This document shows, piece after piece, positions 44,265 through 53,913 of a stretch of 64,000 nt of DNA. The stretch is from an uncultured Isosphaeraceae bacterium. Its GTDB lineage: Bacteria; Planctomycetota; Planctomycetia; Isosphaerales; Isosphaeraceae. Positions within the stretch are counted from its first letter, which is position 1. Every line of letters starts with the position of its first letter. A model generated the notes under the pieces. The model saw nothing but the letters and a program-made list of their open reading frames with translations, ran no database searches and had not been told where the DNA came from. A program made the position numbers and the translations under genes. The stretch covers positions 992,001 to 1,056,000 of the forward strand of contig CAMFLR010000001.1 in assembly GCA_945957605.1 (NCBI GenBank), in the 5' to 3' direction.

Positions 44265-45665
44265 TCAAAGGTCCGTTTCGACGAGCAGCGTCTGCTGTTT
44301 GGCCAAGGCCTTGCGTTTGCCAAGTCGATAGCCCAACGCTCCACCACCAACGAGAAGACCAATACAGGGCGCGAAGAAAAGAATTGGCTCCAGCCAGGGG
44401 ATGTTCAGGCGTGGCAGCGGGAGCAAGTGGACGACGAACACGACCAACATACCGCTGGTCCATCCCAGAAACGCGCCGACAAACATCCAGGCCGGATCGA
44501 CTTTCGCGCGCGGAGGTCCCTTGGGGTCGCTCGGTCGATAAGTGCGATCTGCATAGCGCCGGGAAATCTTCGATCCGATCGCGCCGCCAAGAATCGTTCC
44601 GGCAAGTACCGCAAAGGGATGGGCTGCAAATAGCCCGTTCAGGGGCCCGTTGATCGCACCTTGGCGAAAGAAACCGGCAATCATGATGATCGTGAACACG
44701 AAGAACGTGCCGACGAAGCCGACGAATGCTCCTGCGATCTTGCCGACGGTGCCGATCGACAGGCGGTGCTTCTGCTGCTCCAATCCCATCCCAGGCAATG
44801 AAGGAATCGGCGACGATTCGGGCGAAACGGGCGCGGCGAGGGTTCGAAAGAGCCCCTCTGCACTGCACCAAAGACCGACGCGTTCGCTCGGCGGCAAAAT
44901 CGACCGGCACGCGAGCACCAGCGATCCACCGTGCGACTGGATGTACCAGTTTGGGCTATTCGCCAGACCGTCCAGTCGCGGTGCGACGAAAAATGAGCGG
45001 ATCTGTTTCTCGACCGCCACGTCGAACATCGTTTCATCGTGATCGAGCAATGTCAGTTGATAGGCCGCGTCGAAACGTGCCACTGCACTTCGCGTGAGAC
45101 TGTCTGTGTCGGTCACGTCGAAGCTCATCGCTGGAGTCACCGACCGCTGAGGAATCGTCGATCGCAATTTGGGCAAACAGACGAACGCGGGAAATCCGGT
45201 CTCGTGAATAACAATCACCGTCCAGCGGGAAACCGTCGTGTTCTCCCCCGCGCGGTCGGTACACGTCAGGTCAAACATCTCGGCTGGGCAGCCGTCGATC
45301 GTCTTGCGGAAGCGGTTTGCGCACTTCGTCCAGTTTTTAAAGAGCGGAACTTTGGGACGAGATTCAGCAGGCACGTCGACCGCGCCGAGTTCGATCTCAG
45401 CGTCTAATTCCTCGGCCGCTTGCGAGAGTTCTTCCCGAATGAGTCTCTGCTTCCGTTGTTTGATCAAAACAACGAGCGACGCAATCAGACCGCCAATGGC
45501 CGCAAACGTCAGAGGCGAATCAAGCGGCGGGCCGAGACCGGCGTGAAATCGCTTTCCATTAATTGCGATCAAACCGCTGAGGAAGCCCCAAAGCACCCCG
45601 CCCAGCACCGCCCCTACAGCCGCAGCAGAATAGACGATCCACCGACGGAACCGAGGATTGCTCAC
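44265..45665 (-). CDS. Membrane protein of unrecognised family (paralogue A)
   Basis: This 466-residue protein has the same plan as its neighbour: two N-terminal membrane helices (about 10-32 and 48-66), a coiled or acidic linker, a soluble domain (about 100-290), then about four helices, with Gly-rich packing motifs (GTILGGAIGSK, GLLVGGGALGYRLGK). The shared core reads IRSFFVAPRLDGLANSPNW, then LVLACRSILPPSERVGLW. The GTG start at 45665 follows GGGAG by eight bases. Function unknown; the conserved soluble domain may be a ligand or partner sensor. Confidence 0.68.
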   Translation of the reverse strand: MSNPRFRRWIVYSAAAVGAVLGGVLWGFLSGLIAINGKRFHAGLGPPLDSPLTFAAIGGLIASLVVLIKQRKQRLIREELSQAAEELDAEIELGAVDVPAESRPKVPLFKNWTKCANRFRKTIDGCPAEMFDLTCTDRAGENTTVSRWTVIVIHETGFPAFVCLPKLRSTIPQRSVTPAMSFDVTDTDSLTRSAVARFDAAYQLTLLDHDETMFDVAVEKQIRSFFVAPRLDGLANSPNWYIQSHGGSLVLACRSILPPSERVGLWCSAEGLFRTLAAPVSPESSPIPSLPGMGLEQQKHRLSIGTVGKIAGAFVGFVGTFFVFTIIMIAGFFRQGAINGPLNGLFAAHPFAVLAGTILGGAIGSKISRRYADRTYRPSDPKGPPRAKVDPAWMFVGAFLGWTSGMLVVFVVHLLPLPRLNIPWLEPILFFAPCIGLLVGGGALGYRLGKRKALAKQQTLLVETDL

Positions 45666-45754
45666 GAGGAAGTCTCCCGTGATCGCCAGTTGGAATGCGG
45701 CGCCATGTTGCGTGAGTATGTTCGTCGATCACTGTTACTTGTTGGATCAAACGA

Positions 45755-46459
45755 TCACAACGACATGAGCTTCAGCGGCCGGAAGCCAATCGCATCGGAC
45801 GCGACGCAGTGATATCGCACTGTGCCAACCACCCCCTGAACTGCCGTCGACCACTGCGACTCGGCGTGAAGATGGCCGTAGACGCACGCGGTGACGCGAT
45901 TACTTTCGAGCAACTCGACGCATTTGCTCGGCCGCATCCGCTGGTCAAATGGCGGATAGTGCCAGAGCACAACGAGCGGCTCGCTGGATTCGCGCAATGC
46001 GTGAGCAGCTTCAAGCGCATTTGTGAGCGCGGCGACCTCGGTTTCTTCAGCCTTGCGATCGGCGTCGGTCGATTCGTCGCGTACGACGGCCGCGCCGCGC
46101 ACGCCGCAGATGACTACACCGTTTGCTTTCAACGCATCGCCTTGTACAGCTCGCATCGATCGGCGGAGCATCGGGCGGATGGCTTCAACCTTATTCCACC
46201 AGCGGTCATGATTCCCGGGACTGAGCACTTTTGTGCCGGGGAGGCGGTCGATCCAAGTAAGGTCGGGCTGCAAATCGCGATGATTCGCAGCCATCGAAAT
46301 ATCGCCCGGGATGAGTATCAGATCGTCGCGCTGGACGACGGTACGCCATTCGGCTTCGATCTTGTCGGCGTGGTCGCGCCAGCGCGCAGCGTAGCGTTCG
46401 CGGCGGTCGGGCCGTGCAAAGGAGAGATGAAGGTCGGCGATGCCCCAGACAGTCGCCAT
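45755..46459 (-). CDS. Metallophosphoesterase
   Basis: The 234-residue protein has the calcineurin-like metal motifs: DLHLSF near the start, PGDIS, GNHDRWW and the late GHLH, plus WHYPPF. It should hydrolyse phosphomono- or diesters with a two-metal centre; the substrate is unknown. The ATG overlaps the stop of the upstream metallo-beta-lactamase-fold gene by one base (TGATG), so the pair is translationally coupled. Confidence 0.85.
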   Translation of the reverse strand: MATVWGIADLHLSFARPDRRERYAARWRDHADKIEAEWRTVVQRDDLILIPGDISMAANHRDLQPDLTWIDRLPGTKVLSPGNHDRWWNKVEAIRPMLRRSMRAVQGDALKANGVVICGVRGAAVVRDESTDADRKAEETEVAALTNALEAAHALRESSEPLVVLWHYPPFDQRMRPSKCVELLESNRVTACVYGHLHAESQWSTAVQGVVGTVRYHCVASDAIGFRPLKLMSL

Positions 46460-47124
46460 CAACGCCGCTCGGGCTTGATCCGCACGAACGGATTGTTGAT
46501 TTTTTCCTCACCCACGGTTGTCGGCGGACCATGCCCTGGCCAGACGACCGTCCCATCTGGCAAGCTATAAAGGTGCTGCCGGATTCCGGCGAAAAGCTGC
46601 GGGCCGTTACCGCCCAGGTCTGTGCGTCCTACCGAACCGGCAAAAAGCACGTCGCCACCGAGAACGAATGGCGGGTCGAACTCGTCAAACACATAGACCA
46701 CCGAGCCTGGGCTATGGCCGGGGATCTCGCGCGCCTCGAACGAGAAACCTGCAAGCTGGAGTCGCTCTCCATGAGCCACAACGCGATCGGCGGCCGGACT
46801 GACAAGCGGCACGCCCATCGATGCGCTGAGGTTCGCGGCGGGGTCGGTCAGCAGATGCGTTTCGTTGACGCCAATCACCAGGGGCGCATCGGGATATTTC
46901 TGCTTGGCGTTCGCGTTGCCGGCGATGTGGTCGACGTGGCCGTGAGTGTTGAGGATCGCGGCGACGCTCAGGCCGTTCTTTTCGAGGACCCGGATGATCG
47001 ACCCGAAGTCAAATCCCGGGTCGACGACAAGTGCGTCGGTCCGCCCCTGCTTCCAGACGATGTACGAGTTTTCTTCGAACGGCGCGGAGACGACCGTTTC
47101 GATTTGATACGACAATTCCGACAT
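46459..47124 (-). CDS. Metallo-beta-lactamase-fold hydrolase (glyoxalase II-like)
   Basis: The 221-residue protein has the metal motif NTHGHVDHIAGN, then EIPGHSPGSVVYVF, GGDVLFAGSVGRTDL and WPGHGPPTTVGEEKINNPF, which match the glyoxalase II/YcbL subgroup of hydroxyacyl-thioester hydrolases. The cysteine-free active site argues against a persulfide dioxygenase. Its stop is coupled to the metallophosphoesterase start. It could act on thioesters such as S-lactoylglutathione or related conjugates; the substrate is unproven. Confidence 0.85.
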   Translation of the reverse strand: MSELSYQIETVVSAPFEENSYIVWKQGRTDALVVDPGFDFGSIIRVLEKNGLSVAAILNTHGHVDHIAGNANAKQKYPDAPLVIGVNETHLLTDPAANLSASMGVPLVSPAADRVVAHGERLQLAGFSFEAREIPGHSPGSVVYVFDEFDPPFVLGGDVLFAGSVGRTDLGGNGPQLFAGIRQHLYSLPDGTVVWPGHGPPTTVGEEKINNPFVRIKPERR

Positions 47125-47563
47125 CCCGGCCCCCCTCGGACAGGTCTCTTACGCCCAGCGCGAGCGATACGATTGTTCCATCCTGTCCGCGCGGTCCTCT
47201 GTCTTGCAAGCGGAGTTCAGGAGGGCTCAAGCCGTCCTAAGGTAATTCCGAAGATGGGACGTGCGGGATTTCGCAACTTCTGCGCCTGGCGTTACAAATC
47301 GCAGCGCCGGCATGCATGCCAATTCGACGTGCATCCAAGTCACTTCACGCTCGCAACCGTTTCGAAAACGGTCTCGGCCTGCAAGTTGCAGTGTGATACA
47401 ACCATCGCGCACGTCGCGTCTCTCACCCGCACTCGAAATCAGGACATCCGTGAGTTCGCAGCCTTTGATGGCAGTTGCAGGATAGTGATCGATCCCTCAG
47501 GGATGTTCCACCTCTACTGTGCCGACCACTCCCCCGGTGGTCGCTTTCGATAAGGTCAGCTCC
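47125..47563. other. Intergenic region with 7-bp inverted repeat
   Basis: No gene is convincing between the divergent metallohydrolase pair and the DUF1571 gene. ACCGTTT (47356-47362) and AAACGGT (47366-47372) form a short palindrome that could be an operator; its function is unknown. Promoters for both sides should lie here. Confidence 0.35.
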
Positions 47564-48619
47564 ATGAAGATCGACGCGAAGGACCAGGGGCGCCGTAGAA
47601 TCCCGCGATGGGTCTACGCGCTGACGGTCGGGCTGGCGCTGATGGCAACGGCCACGATTGTTTTCAAGAACGCAAGCTTCTCCGACCGCAAGTTCCACTG
47701 GAACGCCGCGGATGACGACGGAATGACGGTCGCCGAGACCGAACCGCCGATCGTTGATGAAGATGACGATGATGACCACGCGACCAACACCTCCAGCACC
47801 ACGGCCACCACGGCAAACACCACGAGCGAGCGCAAGGGGAAGACGATCCTCATGTCGCTGGGCTCGAGCACCTCGCCGGTTTCCGCGCCCGCGGTAACGC
47901 GGACTCTCCCCGCCGCCAAGCCAACGACTGAAGAGTTGATCGCTCGCGCCAAACGGGAACTTTCGGCATGTCGGGAGCGGTACGCGGCGATTCGCGACTA
48001 CACGTGCGTCTTTCACAAGCACGAGCGGATCGACGGCAAAATGTCACAACCGCACGTGATGCTGATGAAGGCCCGCGCCGACGCGATTTACTTCAGGTTC
48101 CATCAGCCGAACAAGGGACGCGAAGCGATTTACGTCCCGACAAAGCACGAGGGCAAAATCGTAGCGCACGAGCCCGGCATGCTTCGGCTCGTCGCAGGAA
48201 CGATGTACCTCGACCCGCGTGGCACGATGGCGATGGAAGAGAACCGTCACCCGATCAGCGAGGCCGGCATCGGCAAGATGATCGAAACCATCACCGAACG
48301 CTGGAATGTGGAACTCGACCCCCTCGAAGCAAAGGTGGAGTTCCACCCGCACATCAAGGTGGGCGACCGCGTCTGCCGGATGGTGGCGACGATTCACCCC
48401 ACCCGGCAGCCCTCGTTCCTCTTCCATAAGGTGAAGCTATTCATCGACCAAGAGCACGGCCTGCCGATTCGCTTCGAAGCCTACGACTGGCCCAAGACTC
48501 CCGGCGCCGAGCCTGACCTGATGGAAGAGTACACGTTCTCGGATTTGAAGATCGATTCCGGCCTCACTGACCGTGACTTCGATCCCAAGAATCCGCAGTA
48601 TTCGTACGGCCGATTCTGA
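47564..48619 (+). CDS. DUF1571-like anchored protein
   Basis: The 351-residue protein has one N-terminal membrane segment (about 15-34), a low-complexity Asp/Thr/Ser-rich linker (about 45-120), and a domain (about 125-345) with YTCVFHKHERIDGK, then YLDPRGTMAMEENRHPISEAG and PIRFEAYDWPK, typical of DUF1571. The fold is probably LolA-like and may bind lipid or hydrophobic partners in the envelope; this is inferred. ATG 47564 follows AAGG by eight bases. A strong hairpin lies after the stop. Confidence 0.82.
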   Translation: MKIDAKDQGRRRIPRWVYALTVGLALMATATIVFKNASFSDRKFHWNAADDDGMTVAETEPPIVDEDDDDDHATNTSSTTATTANTTSERKGKTILMSLGSSTSPVSAPAVTRTLPAAKPTTEELIARAKRELSACRERYAAIRDYTCVFHKHERIDGKMSQPHVMLMKARADAIYFRFHQPNKGREAIYVPTKHEGKIVAHEPGMLRLVAGTMYLDPRGTMAMEENRHPISEAGIGKMIETITERWNVELDPLEAKVEFHPHIKVGDRVCRMVATIHPTRQPSFLFHKVKLFIDQEHGLPIRFEAYDWPKTPGAEPDLMEEYTFSDLKIDSGLTDRDFDPKNPQYSYGRF

Positions 48620-48652
48620 TTCAGGCGAACGGACGGGCAATCAACCTTATTC

Positions 48653-48698
48653 TTTGCCTCGCGCAATGCTTCCAGCATTGCGCGAGGCAAATTGTATT
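48653..48698 (+). terminator. 17-bp hairpin terminator
   Basis: A perfect 17-bp stem, left arm 48653-48669 and right arm 48675-48691, has a five-base TTCCA loop, followed by TTGTATTTT. It ends the DUF1571 gene and, given its length, may also act for the convergent kinase gene. Confidence 0.8.
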
Positions 48699-48844
48699 TT
48701 GGTGAGAGTGTAGGCGCAAATGTTCATTCTGTTTTGTAAGAACGAGAGCGATTCTGATGATCGATGTGGAGACTACGGTCGATGCTATAAATCGAAACGA
48801 AGCCGCTTTGGCTAGAAGACTTTCATGGTTGACTTCAAGCTTCG

Positions 48845-51800
48845 TCAACGATCCCACAGCGTGGTACGGATTCGTACCAAAGCATCACTGCCCCCGCTGA
48901 AGAGTCTCTCTCCGTCCGGACTGAAGACAACACCCGACAAGTCGTTCGCGCCTTGGTTACGAAACGAAATGATGGGCTGGCCGGATTGGACGTCCCACAC
49001 TTTCAACATTCCATCGACTCCACCGCAACTGGCGATACGTTCACCGTCCGGACTGAAGACCGCGCGCTGGACTCCGCCCTTGTGTCCACGCATGCAACGC
49101 AGTTCCTTTCCGCTTTGAAAGTCCCAGATCCTCACGGTCGAGTCACCGCCGGCGGTTACCACCTTTTTACCATCGGGACTGAAGACGGCACTCCAAACAT
49201 CAAATTCGTGGCCGACAAGACTACGGAGCTGCGCTCCGGTAGCGGCATCCCACACCCTCGCCGTCGCATCTCGAGCCGCGCTCAAAATATATTTGCCATC
49301 GGGGCTGTAAGTCACGCCGTAAACGTCGTTGGAGTGGCCTTTGAGAGTGAGAATAAGCTCACCTGTCTCAACGTCCGAGACCCGTAACGTGTCATCCCTG
49401 CTACCACTGGCAATCTGTTTTCCGTCAGGGCTGAAGGCAACACACTGCGCCAATTCGGTGAACTTCGTAACCGTACGTATGAATCGTCCGTCCAATGCAT
49501 TCCAAATACCAATCGTCCCGTTCCAACTGCTGGTAGCCAAAAGCTTGCCATCGGGACTGAACCGCACACTCGAAGCGGCACTCGAGTGTCCGAGGCTCAG
49601 TCGCTCTCGGTTGTCGGTCAGATCCCAAACCTTTGCGATTCCGTCCGCGCTGGCGGTGGCGAGACGCTTGCCATCTGGCGAGAGCGCCACGTCAAATACC
49701 GAATTAACATGACCGCGCAGAACGGTCACAGCTTTGTCGACATTGGCTTCCCATACCTTGATCGTGTCGTCGCTCGAAGCGCTGTAGATCTGGTTCCCGT
49801 CAGCGTTGAAGGTGACCCATCGGACGATTTTACTATGGCCCAAAATCGTCCGAAGCAGCCTTCCAGATTCGACGTCCCAGGACTTTATCGTCAGATCTTC
49901 ACCGCCGCTGACGATCCGCTTACTGTCCGGGCTAAAGTTAACACACCATACGTAAGCATTGTGGCCCAAGAGTGTGCGGCGGGGCTGGCCATTCTTTGCA
50001 TCCCAAACGACGATTCTCCCGTCAAGACTGCAAGTTGCTATTAGCTTGCCGTCCGGACTGAACACGACGTGACTGACAAACCGGCCATGCCCTTTAAGGT
50101 TGTACAATTGTTCGCCTGTTTTAGCATCCCAGATTTGTACTTCCTGCGGGTTTCCCCAAATCCCCCAATCTCCGCGGGCTGTGGCGATGCGTAAGCCGTC
50201 CGGGCTAAAAGCCACACACCGAATCATCTGCTGGGGGCCACGAAGAGTGAGCAATTCAGAGCCGGTTTTGGCGTCCCACAACTTTGCCGTGTGGTCGGAA
50301 CCTGCGGTTAAGATGCGCGAGCCGTCCGGGCTAAATGCTGCAGTGAACAGTTCACTTTTGTCGTGCTTGAGACGCAGCTCTACTTGTTTCGTTTGAACGT
50401 TCCACACTCTCAGCGAAAATTCGTCCTTCTCCGCCGAACTCGCGATGCGAGCACCATCGGGGCTAAACGCAACGCAGAGAATTTTACCTGTCTGAACGGG
50501 AGAGGATGCAATGATCTCCCCGGTCTGCGAATTCCAAACTTTTATGACGTTGCCCTCGGCGGGAGCAGCGATGTGCTTCCCGTCGGGAGTCATCGACACA
50601 GTCTTCATGTCGCCGCGCGTAACCGCGTTCCACTCGCGCAGGTAGGCATGGCACAATTGGTTGACATGTCCCCATTCCCATCGACGCTGCGCCGGATTGG
50701 TTTCCTTGAGCAGAGCTTGCGCCCGCACGATATTTGCGTCCTGCCACTCCCTATGTGCCAGATCGATTTGACGTATGTAGTCGAGGCGAGCAAGTTCGCC
50801 GCGCGCCGTTTCTGCTACCTGTTGGGCTTGCTCAGCTTGACCTCGTGCCTGCTCGGCTTGAACGCGCAAGCGGTCGATCGTCTGAGCCATGCGCTCTTGT
50901 TGATCGGCGCGTTTTCTTTCTTGGCGTTCCCTGTCAACGGCGTCCGCCAACAAAACACCCGCGATGGCGACGGTTAACAGAATTGCTGATGCGGCCGCCG
51001 CAGTGCCCACGGCAACCCTATGGCGACGCACCCACCGTACCGCTTTCGTGGTCCATGGCTCGGTGTACGCGGCCACGGGCTCGTCAGCCAGCCAATGCTC
51101 AATGTCTTCCGCAAGATCGCGAGGACCTGGGTAGCGATCCTCAGGCCTGTTCGACATCGCTTTCAGGCAAATTGCCTCAAGTGCCGGCGGCACATCAGGC
51201 TTCTTCTGGCGAGGCGTGGGGAAATCACCTTGCTGCACTTCTTGCAGCACCTTGCCAATGTCACCGCTCGTGAACGGCGGGAGTCCTGTCAGTACGCTGT
51301 AAAGAGTGGCCCCCAGGCTATACACGTCGCTCGCGGGACCAAGCAGCTCGAGATGGCCGGCCGCCTGCTCCGGGCTCATAAACTGTGGCGTTCCCATCGC
51401 CGAGCCGGCCACAGTTTGAGCCGTACCGCTCAGAACGGAGGGGCGTAAGGGCTTTTCTTCGAGAGGCAGCGTTGCATCGTCCGCCGTCAACGCCTTGGCC
51501 AGCCCCCAATCGACGACCAACGTCTCGCCATATTTCCCCAGCATGATATTGCCGGGTTTGAGGTCGCGGTGCAAAACACCACGGCTGTGAGCGTAGGCGA
51601 TTGCATTGCAAACATCTAAGAACCGGCCGAGAAGCTTGCGAAATTCGACAGCCCGTTCGCCGGGATCGCGCTCGGCGTTGTCTGCTCTATGGAAACGCTC
51701 CAAGGCATCCTTGAGGCTGTCTCCCCGGATGAAACGCATCGCGTAATACGGCCGGCCGTCAGCATAAGTGCCTAGCCCATAAACGGGGACGATGCCCGGA

Positions 51801-52450
51801 TGTTCCAGTCCGCCGGTGATCTCCGCCTCGAGAAGGAAGCGAGAACGGCTGTCCGGGTCATCGGCATGGCGGTCCTGAATCTCTTTGAGGGCGACCTCTC
51901 GGCGAAGTTCCTCGTCGATCGCCACAGACACCTGCCCAAGCCCGCCCTTTGCATGTAGTCGCAAGAAACGATAACGCAATCCCGGCGAATTCGCAGAACC
52001 CGACGTTAAGTTGACAGGGGCCCTAAAGCCTTGGCCAGGGATCGAACGGGTGGCGCTGGGATCGTCCCATATCGCGAGCGGGGCGACACGCGTCAAGCTG
52101 GCCTGCACGTCCGGGTCCGCAATCGTCCGCAAATCTTCGTATCCAGCGCCCTGCGTGTTAAGCGTCGCGAGGCTCGAAACGGCGCTCTCAGAATGCCGTT
52201 GCAAACGATTTTGTACCAAAGCGAGAAGGAGTGCCTGTTCCTCGGGTCCCAGCCCGCTTTGACGGTGGAGAATCTCGCCGAGCGGCGTTTGTTTTTCGAG
52301 CGTCCATGCGTTCATTCCCTCGATAAGCTGTTTATGGGTGATGAAGTTCAACTGCAAAGCCAAAATGCCGAACAGCAAATTGTGGTCAGCTATGTCAGGT
52401 ACCACGGGCGACTCCCGGTTGAACTCGGCGCGGACGAAGTCTGATAGCAT
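48845..52450 (-). CDS. Membrane Ser/Thr protein kinase with 14 WD40 repeats
   Basis: The 1201-residue protein has a helical N-terminal part (1-155), then a Hanks-type kinase (about 158-455): KGGLGQV loop, Lys189 in VALKEI, HRDLKPGNIM with Asp296, and DWG (314-316) in place of the usual DFG. A membrane helix at about 478-502 precedes a coiled coil (505-565), and 14 WD40 repeats fill about 610-1195, enough for two seven-bladed propellers. The kinase is cytoplasmic and the propellers probably periplasmic sensors. This layout is characteristic of planctomycete signalling proteins. Confidence 0.93.
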   Translation of the reverse strand: MLSDFVRAEFNRESPVVPDIADHNLLFGILALQLNFITHKQLIEGMNAWTLEKQTPLGEILHRQSGLGPEEQALLLALVQNRLQRHSESAVSSLATLNTQGAGYEDLRTIADPDVQASLTRVAPLAIWDDPSATRSIPGQGFRAPVNLTSGSANSPGLRYRFLRLHAKGGLGQVSVAIDEELRREVALKEIQDRHADDPDSRSRFLLEAEITGGLEHPGIVPVYGLGTYADGRPYYAMRFIRGDSLKDALERFHRADNAERDPGERAVEFRKLLGRFLDVCNAIAYAHSRGVLHRDLKPGNIMLGKYGETLVVDWGLAKALTADDATLPLEEKPLRPSVLSGTAQTVAGSAMGTPQFMSPEQAAGHLELLGPASDVYSLGATLYSVLTGLPPFTSGDIGKVLQEVQQGDFPTPRQKKPDVPPALEAICLKAMSNRPEDRYPGPRDLAEDIEHWLADEPVAAYTEPWTTKAVRWVRRHRVAVGTAAAASAILLTVAIAGVLLADAVDRERQERKRADQQERMAQTIDRLRVQAEQARGQAEQAQQVAETARGELARLDYIRQIDLAHREWQDANIVRAQALLKETNPAQRRWEWGHVNQLCHAYLREWNAVTRGDMKTVSMTPDGKHIAAPAEGNVIKVWNSQTGEIIASSPVQTGKILCVAFSPDGARIASSAEKDEFSLRVWNVQTKQVELRLKHDKSELFTAAFSPDGSRILTAGSDHTAKLWDAKTGSELLTLRGPQQMIRCVAFSPDGLRIATARGDWGIWGNPQEVQIWDAKTGEQLYNLKGHGRFVSHVVFSPDGKLIATCSLDGRIVVWDAKNGQPRRTLLGHNAYVWCVNFSPDSKRIVSGGEDLTIKSWDVESGRLLRTILGHSKIVRWVTFNADGNQIYSASSDDTIKVWEANVDKAVTVLRGHVNSVFDVALSPDGKRLATASADGIAKVWDLTDNRERLSLGHSSAASSVRFSPDGKLLATSSWNGTIGIWNALDGRFIRTVTKFTELAQCVAFSPDGKQIASGSRDDTLRVSDVETGELILTLKGHSNDVYGVTYSPDGKYILSAARDATARVWDAATGAQLRSLVGHEFDVWSAVFSPDGKKVVTAGGDSTVRIWDFQSGKELRCMRGHKGGVQRAVFSPDGERIASCGGVDGMLKVWDVQSGQPIISFRNQGANDLSGVVFSPDGERLFSGGSDALVRIRTTLWDR

Positions 52451-53215
52451 AAGCGGAGTGCAGATTCGGATGCGTAAGAGCGTAGCATCCTTTGCTGCGA
52501 TTCGTAAGCACGGACGTGGCTGTTACGTCTGTTAGGATCCGGCGTCACAGTTTCGTTCGCGACTCCGGTCACACCAATACGGTCAAGCCGACTGTCACGC
52601 GGTATCGTGCGCATCTGGTTCCGCAATTCGGCGTTCGCCGCCGGCAAGGCTCGCGAGTCTGAACTCCTGCTTTAGAAAAACCGCATCAACTGGGCCGATT
52701 TCCGCGGTCTCTTGTGGCAAAAAGATCCAAATCCGCCTTGACACGAACGCCGCGCAACCGGGGGTTTGGCAAATCGTCTGCAGCGGCGGATTAATCGCCA
52801 CGACCCTAACGATTCGACCTATTCGAGCCGATAGAAAGGTGTGGGAAAAAGACCTGCACCTCGCCTTTGTGGCCGAAGTCGCGCAGAGGATGAACGCAAG
52901 TCTTTTTCCGGTCCGCGTCATCGGCATTGCGGGGTCTGATCTGGCGAGTTTTTGAGAGCGACCGGCGAAAGAAGCGACCTTGGCATGGACCGGGTGCTTC
53001 GCTAGAATCCGCCACGCTTCGACGGAAACGGGTCGCGACCGGCCAAACTGGCTTGCGACGCACTCGAAACCGGCTCGAACGCGCTCTCCTGCCTCGTCGC
53101 TCCTGCTTGCCGCCTGTATGTCGTTGCACTGACGCGGGCCAATGACCTGATCGGCTGCCCAACGGAATGGGGCTTGGCCGTCGTCCGTCACGATCGATCC
53201 ATGGAAGGAGGCTCG
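52451..53215. other. Long intergenic region with 10-bp inverted repeat
   Basis: This is the longest gene-free stretch. Open frames on both strands here are Arg-rich and lack recognisable domains. GGAAAAAGAC (52844-52853) and GTCTTTTTCC (52900-52909) are perfect inverted repeats with 46 bases between; without a T run this is not a clear terminator. It separates the divergent kinase and rimI genes, so promoters for both should lie here. Confidence 0.4.
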
Positions 53216-53749
53216 ATGAGCACGGTCCCCATCTCCACCAAGGCCCCGGTCCGCGTCCATATCCGCTGGATGATCCGACGCGACATGCCCGAGGTCTTGG
53301 CCATCGAGCACACGAGCTTTGATTTCCCCTGGTGCGAGGAAGAATTCCTCCGCGTCCTTCGCCAGCGGAATTGCATCGGCATGGTGGCCGAGCTCGGCGA
53401 GCAAGTCGTCGGATTCATGATTTACGAGCTGCACAAGAACAAGCTGCACGTGCTCAACTTCGCCACCCACCCCGAATATCGTCGTCAGGGGATCGGCCGA
53501 CAGATGATGAGCAAGCTGGTCGCGAAGCTTTCGAGCCATCGCCGCACGAAGATTGTGCTGCACGTCCGCGAAACCAACCTCGCAGGTCAGCTCTTCTACC
53601 GGGCCGTAGGATTCAAGGCGGTCGAGGTCGTTCGCGAGCACTTCGCCGATACCGGTGAAGACGGTTACCTTTTGCAGTATCTCTTCGACGAATCAATCGT
53701 TGAGGAGCCGGTCGCGATCGATCACATGGGCAACGCGCTCGAGAACTGA
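53216..53749 (+). CDS. rimI: Ribosomal protein S18 alanine N-acetyltransferase
   Basis: The 177-residue GNAT protein has the RimI-type start IRWMIRRDMPEVLAIEHTSF, the acetyl-CoA loop EYRRQGIGRQMM, and VRETNLAGQLFYRAVGFK. RimI acetylates the N-terminal alanine of ribosomal protein S18. AAGGAGG just before ATG 53216 supports the start. The C-terminus is about 25 residues longer than usual. Another GNAT specificity cannot be excluded, since RimI-like enzymes are hard to separate by eye. Confidence 0.82.
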   Translation: MSTVPISTKAPVRVHIRWMIRRDMPEVLAIEHTSFDFPWCEEEFLRVLRQRNCIGMVAELGEQVVGFMIYELHKNKLHVLNFATHPEYRRQGIGRQMMSKLVAKLSSHRRTKIVLHVRETNLAGQLFYRAVGFKAVEVVREHFADTGEDGYLLQYLFDESIVEEPVAIDHMGNALEN

Positions 53750-53913
53750 ACGCGTTCGCAAAAGCGATTCAAAACAAAATAGGCCAGTCACTGGGAACGT
53801 CCGGTGGCTGGCTTCTTTCGTTTTTCAGGTGATCCCTCGCGGCTTTCGGGCCTGGTATGCTGGCGTTCCTCGTCTGTTCCTCTCCGAACGGTCGCCAACC
53901 AGGACGAGCCCTC

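Noticed and set aside
52595-53641. 348-codon minus-strand frame overlapping rimI
   Set aside because: It lies mostly antisense to rimI, whose acetyltransferase motifs are clear; the rest has no domain.
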